64,000 nucleotides of DNA from Rotaria socialis. Its lineage: Eukaryota > Rotifera > Eurotatoria > Philodinida > Philodinidae. Shown piece after piece: positions 11,557-22,760 of the stretch (the stretch's first letter is position 1; each line of letters opens with the position of its first letter). Location: the NCBI GenBank assembly GCA_905331475.1, contig CAJNYU010003218.1, positions 186,001-250,000 of the forward strand, written 5' to 3'. The notes beneath the pieces are model-generated. The model saw only the letters and a list, made by a program, of their open reading frames with translations. It was not told the DNA's origin and did no database searches. Made by a program: the position numbers and the translations under genes.

Positions 11557-13318
11557 ATGCAAAATCAATCAAATAATATACCGTCGGGTAATGTTCAAAA
11601 TAGTATATCATCAAATGAAGCATTATTTCTACTTAATCGTGATGTATCAGCTAATCAATTGCAAACCTATCGCTCGAACAATGAGCCTATTCTGATGACT
11701 AGTTTATCGGGTATGCCGATTGGAGATAAAGTCTATTCGTTAACAGCTGGTTCACGTGGTCCTATACTTTTACAAGACACATGTTTACTTGATGAATTAG
11801 GCCAATTTAACGAAGAAAAAACTCCTGAACGTTGTTCATATGCAAAAGGTTCAGGTGCATTCGGATTTTTTCAATGTACAACTGATATAGGTTCAACAAT
11901 AACACGAGCACATTTTCTCGATACACGCAATAAACAAACGCCGATAGCAATGAGATTTTCACGTTTTCGTAGTGAATTAGGTAGTTCAGATACCATTCGT
12001 GATGTACGTGGTATGGCAATTAAATTCTATACAGATTGTGGAAATTTTGATTTGATTTGTAATCATTTACCGGTATTTTTCATACGTGATCCAATTCTCT
12101 ATCCATCACTTGTACATTCACAAAAGCGAAATCCTGTTACTAATCTATTCGATTATGATGCCTATTGGGATTTTTTAACATTGCGACCAGAAACTACACA
12201 CTGTCTTGTAAGTGTGAAATAGAATTCTTTCGTACCTATGAAATATCGTCTTTGCCATACATTGAAAATTTATGATAGCTTGTCATTTTATTAAGAGATA
12301 TATTTCATAAGTTAATTTTAAAAATAATTCTCATCAATCTTGTAACTAGATATTGCTCTACAGTCATCGAGGTATACCGAATGGTTATCGTTATATGAAT
12401 GGTTACTCTGTTAATACATATAAATTTATATCACGTGATGATGAAATATCATATGTTCGTTTTCATGTTAAATCAAATCAAGGTATAAGTTCAATCGATC
12501 CTACTAAAGCACTTGTGCTAGCTGGTCTTGATAGTGACTATGCTACACGAGATCTGTACAATACAATTTGTATCAACAAAGAATTACCTTCGTGGACTGT
12601 ATGTATACAACAAATGAATGAACAAGAAATGAAAAATTCACTATTTGATCCTTTCGATACAACAAAAATCTGGCCTAAAACATATTATCCATTGATTGCG
12701 TTAGGAACTGTCATTTTAAATCGTTTACCAACAAATCATTTTTCCGAAATAGAACAATTAGCTTTTTCACCAGCTAATCTTGTACCGGGCATTGAATTAT
12801 CACTAGATAAAATGCTGCAAGCACGTGTCTTTGCTTATTCGGATGCTCAACGTTATCGTCTAGGTAAAAATTATGCTCAACTACCTGTGAATCGTCCATT
12901 AAATCCTATGGCAAATAATTGTCGTAATGGTTATATGTGTTTAAATAATCAAAATGGTGCACCGAATTATTTTCCTAATAGTTTTCATGGTGCAACAACA
13001 TCCTATCGTTTTAAAGAATCAATTTATTCAGTCGAAGGCAATGTTGCACGTTATGAATGTTCGAATGATAACGATGAATTTAGTCAAGCTAAAACATTTT
13101 ATCGACAAATTCTAAGTCCAGATGAACGAATAAATTTAGCAAGAAATTTAGCAAAAAGTTTAACATTAACACAACAATTTATTTGTAAAAGAGCATTAGA
13201 AAATTTTTCGAATGTCGATCAAGATTTAGTCAACGATATTCAACATTTTCTTAATTTACAACGACCAACAACAATGGAAGATTCAAATATTCAAACAGAT
13301 CTTGAACGAAAAATTTAA
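11557..13318 (+). CDS. Catalase-family heme protein lacking the distal histidine
   Basis: Two exons, 11557-12207 and 12350-13318, 539 residues, normal catalase length. The whole clade fold is present: GDKVYSLTAGSRGPILLQD, GSGAFGFF, RDVRGMAIKFYT, FFIRDPILYPSLVHSQKRNP, FDPFDTTKIWP and GAPNYFPNSFHG. The proximal heme ligand is intact in RVFAYSD (Arg377, Tyr381), and the distal Asn is kept (Asn169). The catalytic His, 75 in human catalase, is Tyr95 here (ERCSYAKGSG, codon TAT). The His four residues after the heme Tyr is Gln. Catalases need the distal His to split peroxide, so I infer loss or change of activity; binding of heme is still expected. No peroxisomal SKL-type tail (it ends ERKI). Read-through across the single intron gives a frame-perfect join, so this is not an obvious pseudogene. 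Confidence 0.93.
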
Positions 13319-14234
13319 ACATTGTCTGAGTTGCATATATTTCATGTATTGAATTCATAATGAAAGAATGTGAACAAAAAACAGAGAGACTGTCTTTTAA
13401 TCACGTATCTACACAATAGTAAATCTTTACACAAAGGTATTGTTTTGTATTTCTACAATAGAATTCTTCTCTTCCTTCGATAGTGATCGCCAAGTTGAAT
13501 TCGTGATGTCTCACTTCTACAAAGCGGCACCTTTCTTTCTTAAATAATAAATTTCATAACGAGTAGCTTGTGAGAATTCAAACATTTTTTATTTCCTTTC
13601 CAGGATCAACAGTTATTTACACTAAGCAGTTGTTAAAACAAAAAGTATTGAACGTTTTTCTACTTCTTAAATAAGTCTTATACACATCCTATCATTGTTA
13701 ATCGCAATTCAAATGTTTACTGTTTCGAATAAAGAGTTATTCATATATCTGTGTAGTATTACTTTTTTCTTTAATTTTAATATTGCTAACTAAAAAACAA
13801 GAAGAAGAATAAATCAGAAGTATGTAAGATATGAATAAATAAAGCATGAAGTAACACACAGGCAAACAAACAATAACAACAGAAGATGCTGTTACAAATA
13901 TTTTTTCTTCCTCATAACAATGGATTTTCATGAACACTAAAACAACTAAATTTGAACATAATGTAACAAAGAAATAGACCCGATTAAAATTTTCTTTCGA
14001 AAAAAAACGAACAAAATGATAACGATATTATGATCAAGAACAAAGCCAAAAGCAACACAAAAGAAAAACAAATAACCATATATATTATAAAGAGTCATCT
14101 GGTCGAAATAATCATATTTAAGTAAAAAGAATTTGTCTTCTTTTAAGACTAGAACAGATAAGTATTAAAAGATCAACGTACATTTATTGAAAACGGAAAA
14201 GAACATGATTATTCGAAAAAATTCTTTTTCTTGA
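13319..14234. other. Intergenic between catalase-like and KDEL receptor genes
   Basis: Convergent gene ends, AT-rich, no gene or clear element seen. Confidence 0.6.
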
Positions 14235-15059
14235 TTAGATATTTTCTCGAAGACGCATTCTCCTTCCACGAAGAACTAAATAGAAGATATTAAATTAAAA
14301 TAAAATAAATTAAGAATATTTTATTTTTGTTACCTTTTGTTACGTAAAGATAAAAAAAATCACAATAAAGTACTGTTTGAATAATGCCAGATATGATCGA
14401 AATCCAATCAAGAACACTTTCCATGTAATAACGATAGATCCAATTGAGAATATACAAAAATCGATAGATGCCCAATGCGAATAAATAATGGCTTGTTATT
14501 GTTTCTGCTTCACCTGTTTTGCTGACCATATATAATTGAGGTAGAATGGCAACTGATTCAAGATAGATTGAAAAAGTCCAAAGAATCTATACGAAAATAT
14601 TTTATTCATAGGAAAAGACATTTTTTTTTAATTAATATATTACTTCAAGTACAGAAAAATCATGATTCCATAGAAAAGCAAGTGCCAGTGCTGGCAATAT
14701 TAATAGTTCAATACGAAATGAATCATAATTACGATTATAGGTTGTTTTAAATTTAAAATAAATAAAATAAATTGTTAAAAATGTCGAAACAAGATAAATG
14801 ACTTTCATTATCGTATTATATAAACTAACAAAATGTAAAAATAAATCCAGATAACGACATACGAATACAAGAGCATATAACACAACACTTTTACCAGATA
14901 CACCTATGTTAGAATAAAATTAGTAGAGAAGCTGTTCGTTTAGCATTACAAAAAAAAAGAATTCCTACCAGCACATGAGCGTGTTGCCCAAATCTTAGCT
15001 AATAAAATAATAATAGCAGCTAAATGAGAGAAGTCGCCCAATAACCGAAAAATATTCAT
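14235..15059 (-). CDS. KDELR: ER lumen protein-retaining receptor (KDEL receptor, ERD2)
   Basis: Exons (minus) 14969-15059, 14644-14903, 14334-14586, 14235-14275; 214 residues against 212 in human KDELR1. The protein is a Golgi and ER seven-helix receptor that retrieves proteins ending in KDEL-like signals. It begins [15 protein letters not shown], and exon joins give [80 protein letters not shown] and the tail [15 protein letters not shown]. The near-invariant [14 protein letters not shown] block is complete. The start is chosen at 15059 because it matches the universal MN-F-R-GD-SH start, although an upstream in-frame Met exists. The SDF2 gene in this window ends in a tail this receptor could recognise. 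Confidence 0.97.
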
Positions 15060-15550
15060 CGTGTCGATACAATTGAGAGTATTGGTATGCTTATCTAGAC
15101 AAAATTTCAAGCAAAGATGAAAGGCATCAGATGGTACAGAAAATAATATTGATATATTTATAAAACATACAGTCAATCGATACTCAAACTCATTGGAAGT
15201 AGTACGTGGCTCAGAAAGTCATGTAAAGAACCAATCAGATACAGTTCTTAAGTTTTATTTTGACAATCGTATACAATATTTTCTATTTCATTCATCTACT
15301 AGATTTATTATGAATCAGTGTGTGGTAAGCGTTTAAGGGAAATAGCGAAAATAAGAGAAACAGTGTGAAACATGATGGAGGTCACAATGTTTCCATGATG
15401 GTAGACCAATAGGATTCAGTTTCTCTAAAATATCGATTTTTAAGTTCAAAGAGAAAAACTTGATTAAAAAAAAGAAGAGTAAAAGAAAGAAGAAACAAAA
15501 AGTCGAACAAGCTAACAGCAAAAAAGAAAAGAAAAATGAGCACTACGATG
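15060..15550. other. Upstream region of KDEL receptor, no gene
   Basis: Contains possible promoter sequence and an A/G-rich tract at 15460-15540. No gene seen. Confidence 0.5.
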
Positions 15551-15579
15551 AGGGTGTGGGTGGGTGTGGGTGTGGGTGT
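15551..15579 (+). repeat. Interstitial telomere-like repeat (TGTGGG)n
   Basis: About four and a half units of TGTGGG, one of them shortened to TGGG. TGTGGG is the telomeric hexamer described for bdelloid rotifers. It marks the left edge of the repeat-rich accessory block. Confidence 0.7.
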
Positions 15580-15629
15580 ACTTTTTGATATCACCATGTA
15601 GGTATGGGTTGTAAGTAAACTCAGGAGAA

Positions 15630-15940
15630 TCATTCCGACCGTAGGATCCTATTGGATTCCGACAAGGATCAGGCAGTGGATATACCGAATACCATATATG
15701 TTTCAATAAAACCGACGAAATCTTATGCGATTCCTGGACACGGACCTACAGTGGGATCCTTGGTATTGGATCCAATCGGATCCGGTGTCGGATTTTTGAC
15801 GGAATCCAACTCCATCGAATCACCCTTGCGATCTGATTGCTCAAAATGGTTATTTGATCATGAAGGAGAAAATAATTTTTTTCCGTCAGAACCGATAATA
15901 GGCCCGTGTCCAGGAATCCTATCGGATTCATTCACCTAAA
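15630..15940. repeat. GGATCC/GGATTC-rich segment with imperfect inverted repeat
   Basis: The motif ATTCCTGGACACGGACCTAC at 15730-15749 recurs inverted at 15897-15916 with two or three mismatches, and GGATCC or GGATTC is repeated throughout. Small open frames here come from this repeat structure and resemble no family. Confidence 0.5.
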
Positions 15941-15945
15941 AAAGA

Positions 15946-16257
15946 TCACACCCACAGCCAATAAAGTTCAAGTTGTTCAGAGAACGTTTGTAGTCTTCGT
16001 TCCAGATCAATACATTGTTCTGTAAATTTTAATCCAATCCGTTCCGCTAATACAGTCGCACGATCATCAACAAGGAAGAACGACATCGCTTCGGAAATAA
16101 AAATTCGCCGTATCACTATGATAAGGAATACCGTCGGTGTTAAACTAGAGCCTTGCGGTCCACTCCTGTTAATTTTGATCCATCTCAACCTTGTACCTTG
16201 TAACTCAATTGTCGCCTGATGGCCATTTAAGAGAGAATGCATGAGATCACCACTCAA
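15946..16257 (-). pseudogene. Relic of a retrotransposon reverse transcriptase (palm region)
   Basis: A single 103-codon frame carries the order expected in a non-LTR reverse transcriptase palm: SLLNGHQATIELQG (variable strand), GPQGSSLTP in place of the usual GVPQGS-LSP, then FFLVDD in place of F/Y-ADD. Flanking regions have no RT fingers, endonuclease or poly-A tail, so this is a truncated fossil. A Penelope-like origin is possible given the telomere-like repeat 370 bases away, but the motif spacing looks more LINE-like. Confidence 0.6.
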
Positions 16258-16289
16258 CTCGGTTGCCGAAAATTTTTAGATTTTGAAAT

Positions 16290-16930
16290 TAGCTATCAGG
16301 TTCGATAGAGCATACAAAATGAGTCACAAATCCAAATTTGTACTATTTTTGAGCAAAGTCTTCTTTCGATTTGGAGATCCAACGTTTTTGAGGTTCCAAA
16401 AATACGTGTCAAAAAATGTTTTTTTCAAAAGTTTTTTGCACGAATGTTTTTGTTGAAAAAAGTAATCAATAGAATAATTATCTTATACCATTCGATAGCG
16501 CGGAATCTACTCTACAAAATGCTATATTTTGTTTATCTCTTCATGCTATTTGTTATTCCTGAGAGCTCTTGCATCATCGTAGAGTACCAATTTTATGTCG
16601 GATTTTACATGGGATTTTAGCAATTTTTACGCTCTACCGGCTCTATTTTTTACAGTGCCCAAGCAAGAGTTTAGCCTATCTTGTAGAGAGTGAAAAGGTG
16701 CATCTTTTCATTAGAAAATATTTGCTTCAAAGGATTAGTACAGTTTCGAAAGGTACCTAGCAAGCTACCTCAGTATGAGTCATTTTTTGCTAGTTTCAAA
16801 CTCCGAAGTGTCTTAGTAAATCACTCGTATCTCAGTATTCCGCTTACTGTTTTGATCAGGGTTAGTGTCATTCGATAGAGCTTTTGAAGTTGCATCAAGC
16901 GCAGTGATAAAGCACGGGATTGTATTTCTC
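16290..16930. repeat. Degenerate tandem repeat of about 190 bases
   Basis: The motif TTCGATAGAGC or close variants occurs at 16301, 16491, about 16681 and 16871, a spacing near 190 each time. Sequence between copies has diverged strongly. No coding signal. Confidence 0.4.
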
Positions 16931-17668
16931 TACCTGGCAACAGACTAAAAATATCGAAAAAGTAAACGTATGAAAGTCAACCTGTATCACGTTCTTTTTT
17001 TAATTTCTAGCTTTGCATGCTTTATCGATCTTACAGCTCTGATTGCAGTTGCAGATCACTGAATTTATTCTGCATTTGCTGAGATAATTGTAAAACCATT
17101 TCGTTCTTGAGCATGCACCGGTTTAACAATTGCAGATAATATTACATTGAGACTCTTGACATTCACTAGTAAAATATGTGCCCATTCGCGGCGAATTGAA
17201 GCCAACTTATGAGATTTTTTCATTGCACTCTTTGCAAATGTCTTGTGATGCCTGTGTGTGCTTGAAAAGGTAAGTGTGTTGAAGGTATAGATTTCAATGG
17301 GTGCTCATACATTCTTGTTCTGCAATAAGGCTTGGGTACAGTCACTGAATCCTATTGTTGCTCGCATTTGGTTTGGTTGGTTTAGCTGGAAGAAGCATTC
17401 TCTTTTACACGTTGAAAACCAAAGTACGATAATGGTTCAATCGGTGGACAGAGCGACCTATGGGAAATGAACAAGAAATATGCATGCTGCTACACAGCAC
17501 CGCATGTACATGTGATTCATCTGGTTTTGAGGTTCTTTTGTTTAGTGTGAATGACCAATTCAGTTTTGTTTCTACATAATGAGTATTTTATTTTATTTTT
17601 CCTCAATGATGATTTGTCACTTGCTATAGATCTTCGTTTTTGTCAATTCTGACTTTCAAATCACCAGA

Positions 17669-20600
17669 ATGTATGTTGATGAACCAAATCCATGTTTCGT
17701 TGAGGGCACAGTTCCACAGGTGATTTTTAGACTGTTAGATTTCTTGTAACGATAATCAAATAGGATTTTCATCTTTACTCGAATATTCTAATGAACCACA
17801 CACTGTGTGTCGGTCTCAGTTAGAGCAGTTTCTTCTATTAGCAGGCTGTTATGACATACAGCGAAGCAATATTTATCATCATACGGTGTGCTCAAACCAT
17901 CGTGACTTTTTACTCGATATGTCACGCCGAACAAATAACTGCCAACTGTGCGTAGACATCTCCAACAGGAAAAGACGTTCGGTCAGTAGCCTTTGTCGAA
18001 TCTCCAAAACTCTAGCATTGCGTGTATGGCGTATTCAACGTTTGAATGTGTATCATTTATTCCATTTCTTCACAAAATCAAAAGCTATCTGCTTTTTTCT
18101 AGTTACAATGGATGGGTCTGTACACAATGCAGAAAGGCATATGTTATAGAATATGGTTCCATGGATGATGTCAAAGATCCATTCGATTGGCTCTACGATG
18201 AAAATATTACTCATACTCCATCAACTGCCGTGTCATGCTTATCACAATGGGACAACAATTACGAGCCTGCTTACAGTGAAGTTTCTCCTTCTCAACAAGC
18301 GAATGGGAAGTGGGAATTAAAACTGTGACTCGCTTCCACAGGATACGAAGGACGATGGTGCTCAACCGATAACTATCGTTCACTGAGCCAACATGATCAG
18401 ACCATGCTTCGAAGCCAGGTGAAAGCAATTTTTCGTCATGTTCTTCATCAACTTGCAACGAAAGACGTTGGCATAGTCTGGTAAGATGTAGTCGATGAAG
18501 AGATAAAAATCAGCAAGGACAAAGGATGAGTAGTAGTGAAAAGATTGATTTTCTTTTAAAAAACTTTACCTATATATTTATGTTTCTTTTTCACTGCCAG
18601 AGAGTATCGGGTAGTCATACGCTCGCTGGTCGACGCTTACTCCAGAGCAGAACATTGGTCGAATAAACGACAAATTCTGTCAATTTTAGCTGGGGTCTAT
18701 CTTCTCGTTTGCTAAAAATCGAATTTACGGGACTATCAGATTGGAAAATAAAGGCTGCGCGTGTCCATGTGTTTTTCCAAGGTAACCAAAATATTACAAC
18801 ACCAGTATTACTATCTTACTTATGGGCAAATTGCTGTTTCGTTTTTTTTTCTTCATTAGGACGAGGGATTCTTCCAGAAATAATATGTGCTTCTATTGAA
18901 AGATATACAGAAGAACAGTTGTCATATTTTATCGCCTTCATTCAGTCGCCTAATATCACCACGGATATGCCATTTGGAGAGTGAAAACCGAAATTTAGTA
19001 GTGGTGAAAAAGCAGCCGCTCCTGACGGTATTCGCAACATCATTCCATCTCGAATCGTATCTCAGTATCTCGCTTACTGCAACGAGACGATTGGTGGGAG
19101 CAATTTCAAACCACTTGCTCCATCATCATTGTTTGCCATTCATCAAAAATGTGCTGCATCTACACGAAAAAGTCTCGCCGGCTTGGATAACTTTTCGTCC
19201 GATGGCGGAACTGCATTTGATCAACTTCGGAAATTGTGTGACGAGATCGCCACTTTCAGTAAGTATCTAATTCAATTACCTGCGCCTTGGCTCTGATCAC
19301 TGCTCCACATTGGGATTGAGCGCCTCCCAAAATGCAGGGTGGTGACAAAGTTGCCAACACGAGCACAATGACGAGTGCGTTCACGTGAGCCTATATCTAA
19401 CTGAGATGACCATTTTCTATTCTAGATGTGAAACCTGTTTACTTATGCGGAGACATTCAGTCAAATTCATAATATTCTCAAAGAGAATACTAACATCCCC
19501 GAAGATATACGCAATCGATTGCTCTATCGGCTCGATCACAGTATTCAACTGACCAAAGACTGGAAAAAACATTTTGTCCACACAGTGCACCAGAACGCCG
19601 CTCGCAAACACATACTTGACACTCTCGATGATTCAAGCATCTTTCTCGCCACTGATTGGGCTATGAAATGGTTACCCGCTTGGTATAGAGAACCTCAGCG
19701 AGAATTTTTTTAGAAAAAGAGGACTACCATGACACATGACTTATGCTATTCGAGCCAAGCCGTTAGCATCTTCTGCATCGTCTTCATCATCTGTCATGTG
19801 TTTGACAACGTGAAACAAGATGGTCGCACAGTGGTCAACATATTGAGCGATGGAAGTTTACAAATAGTTTGCTTGTATGGCTCGTCAGTTAGTTTTGTAT
19901 GGCTCTAGGTACTAAAACAATTAAAACAGGCGGATACCAATCTCACTACAGCATATGTTCGTACTGACAATGCTGGCTGCTACAAAGATTCAGACACACT
20001 TCTTGCTGTCTGATTAATTCATTCGTGGCAAACAAGATAAGATGGCAAGGAAGTCAAGGCTTCAACAATATACAATATGAATTGATTTCAAACAAACTCA
20101 ATCATGGATCGACAGCAGTCAACGAAGAACTCAAAGCCACAGTATGGCGCGCATTTGGCATTGGGCCGGGTCAGTCGTATCATTGTTCCGAACTGAACAC
20201 ATCGACTGCTCCAATCAACCCGATTCAGATCGGTGCTCGACACGACAATTCTCAGTGGCAAACATATTCTATAGTGAAAGGCAAGACTGCTTCTCCTCCT
20301 TGAACATATTACAGCAGGAGTTTATTCCTTTTGTAAACAGGTCACATTGATAATGTAGATCTGAACAATGATATTTCGACTGATGAGCAAGTAATGGATG
20401 TCGATAACACTAGTGTCATCAGTGAACGATCTTCGGCATTCGTCACTTTTGATTACCCCGAGATATACATTTTATCATGCAGTTCCGACGTGAAGATCGA
20501 CTGAGTGAACACCTTCTCCTCGACTCGCACAAAATTATGATTCCACCATTTCGGCTTCTCGACAAAGCGATCATCACAAACAAGTACCGCATTTGTCAGT

Positions 20601-20930
20601 TGCCACTACCAATATATCATCGTTACCAACGACTGACAAAAAGCTCACAGAAGGCTGGGCGCTTTTTCGTTCACGTCCACGAATACCTTTCACATTGATC
20701 CAACGATCATATCTAGAGGAGAAATACAATGAAGGCGAGAAATCAGGTGCTACGTGGGATGCTGCTTCAGTGGCAGAGACAAGACAATGTAGAACGCCGA
20801 AACTTTTTCTTCAGTTTTCGTTTCCTCTATTTAGGCCATGCAGACAGCCAACATGAAACGTCAATTCGTTTTTCAACCGGATCAATTTCTAACCACGTCA
20901 CAGATCTTGGGGATGGAAGCTATGGAAACA
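17669..20930 (+). pseudogene. Broken member of a highly amplified, uncharacterised metazoan gene family (possible DDE/RNase-H-like core)
   Basis: Scattered in-order blocks across 3.2 kb match a family of large proteins I remember as multicopy in cnidarians and molluscs with no assigned function. In order: SQLEQFLLLAGCYD (17815) and a Cys/His module VCSNHRDF and CQLCVD (17890-17950); VYNGWVCTQCRKAY across a GT-AG intron near 18055-18110; KRQILSILAG (18665); SYFIAFIQSPNITTDMPFGE (18925-18984); NIIPSRIVSQYLAY (19040); CAASTRKSLAGLDNFSSDGG (19150); SSIFLATDWAMKWLPAWYRE (19630-19692); AYVRTDNAGCYKDSDTLL (19950-20005); ATVWRAFGIG (20140); a C-terminal block EGWALFRSRPRIPF, QRSYLEEKYNEGEKSGATWD and QFVFQPDQFLTTSQI (20655-20910). 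Stops and frameshifts separate several blocks, and sequence expected after DNAGCY is missing, so this copy is dead. The two Asp motifs suggest, as inference only, a DDE transposase-like fold. Confidence 0.6.
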
Positions 20931-21486
20931 AAGAAGTTACCTATTTATTTATTTTGTCTGTCGCTATAGAGCCTATTTCTCTCGGGTGACGCGAGAACGT
21001 CGAACAAAAGGAAACGAAAAACAAACAACCCAGACAGACAAAACTCACAAAAAAAACGGTGAAATACGCGTAGAAATTTCAACGAAAAACAAATCAGGAA
21101 AAGCGCACATTTCTACGATTTTATCTTCGTTAGCTTCTCTACGGTAATCAACGCGTTTAAAACTAACCCGTATTCATCAATTAGATTTCTACGCATTTAT
21201 ACCATTTCCAAATCTACGCATATTTACTCTTTAAAAACCAACGAGTTGTTGGCGCCTGAAAATGTGCGCTTTTCCCGATTTTATCTACGTTAACTTTTCT
21301 ACGCAAATTAACGCTTGCAAAACCAAACCGTTTTCATCCCTTCGAAAACAACATCTTTTTACCCTTGATGACTCCACGCATTCTTAACGCCTCAAAATGC
21401 GCGCTTTCCCGATTTTCACCTACGTAAACCTTTCTACGCCGAATAGCATATTAGCATACGTTACCCACGTGAGTATCTGCTATACG

Positions 21487-21806
21487 TTAATATGATGGGT
21501 AACATATAAACAGATACCCATGCGGGTAACGTATCAACAGATACCCAAACGGGTAATATATAAACAGATACCCAAATGGGTAACACATAAGCAGATACCC
21601 AAGCGGGTAACATATAAGCAGGTACCCAAATGAGTAATATATAAACAGATACCCAAATGGGTAACGTATAAACAAGTACCCAAATGGGTAGCGTAAACAC
21701 AGATACCCAGATGCGTAAAGCACCGAAAGATACCCCAGATGGGAAACACATAAACAGACACCCAAGTGCGTAACATATGAACAGATACTCCAACGGTTAA
21801 CGTATG
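21487..21806. repeat. 30-base minisatellite with internal palindrome
   Basis: About ten to eleven copies of a 30-base unit close to AACAGATACCCAAATGGGTA plus ACATATA. Each unit contains the palindrome TACCC..GGGTA. Because 30 is a multiple of three, all frames stay open and give spurious repetitive proteins. Confidence 0.9.
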
Positions 21807-22300
21807 AACTGATAACAGATTTGGAATTTAGGACCTCGATAAGCTATAGGAAAGTTTGACCAGAATTGTGATTGGAGGTGAAATAAAAAATCTAGCTTGT
21901 GAATTTTGGACTCCAGTTCGACCGATTTGCTCAGCCATGAAAGCTCAGGGGCAGAAACTGATAGCGGATTTGGACTCAGCGACCCCGATAAGCTATAGGA
22001 AAGTTTGACCAGAATTGTGATGGGAGGTGAAATAAAAAGTCTGCCTTGTGCAATTTGGCCTCGAGNGAAAGGTCAGAGGGAAAAACTGATAACAGATTTG
22101 GAATCACCGACCCCGACAAGCTATAGGAAAGTTTGACCAGAATTGTGATTGGAGGTGAAATAAAAAGTCTACCTTGTGAATTTTGGACTCTAGTGCGACC
22201 GATTTTCTCAGCCATGAAAACTCAGAGGAAAAAACTGATAACATATTTGGACTCGGCGACCCCGATAAGCTATAGGAACGTTTGACATAGATAATAAACT
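21806..22300. repeat. Tandem repeat of about 150 bases, 3.3 copies
   Basis: Copies begin with AACTGATAACAGATTTGGA or variants at about 21806, 21955, 22084 and 22235. All share GATAAGCTATAGGAAAGTTT. The second copy is about 20 bases short and contains the undetermined base at 22066. Confidence 0.88.
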
Positions 22301-22398
22301 GGTGAGGAGTTAATTGCAAAAACTATGAAAGCTTCGCATAGTCTACGGAACGAAGACTGGTTCCGTTGACATTTTACGGAACTTTTTTCTAACTGAAT

Positions 22399-22760
22399 AA
22401 AACGTGTTCATAATTTAACGGGTTCATACGAGTTAAATTTATTTGAATTACATGGAAAAACGAAATGTTTTGTAGCTCATAAAAACATGTTCATAATTGA
22501 ACGGGTAATTACGAATTTATTTTGTTTGAATCACATAAAAAAACGAACAAGTTTTTAACTCATAAAAACGTGTGCATGATTGAACGGGTAATTACGAATT
22601 TAATTTCATTGAATCATATGAAAAAACGAAATATTTTCTAACTCAATAAAACGTGTGCATAATTGAACCGGTTAATACGAGTAGAATTCCTTTGAATTAC
22701 GTCGAAAAACGATATATTTTTTAACTCAATAAAATGTGTTCATAATTGAATTCGTTTATC
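22399..22760. repeat. 83-base tandem repeat, about 4.4 copies
   Basis: The marker AAAACGTGTTCATAATTGAA recurs at about 22399, 22482, 22565, 22648 and 22731, an exact spacing of 83. Confidence 0.9.

Noticed and set aside
15652-15939. 95-codon plus-strand frame
   Set aside because: It lies entirely in the GGATCC-rich inverted-repeat segment and its composition follows the repeat.
21461-21793. Repetitive Tyr/Val-rich proteins in three minus-strand frames
   Set aside because: These are products of the 30-base minisatellite, whose period is a multiple of three.
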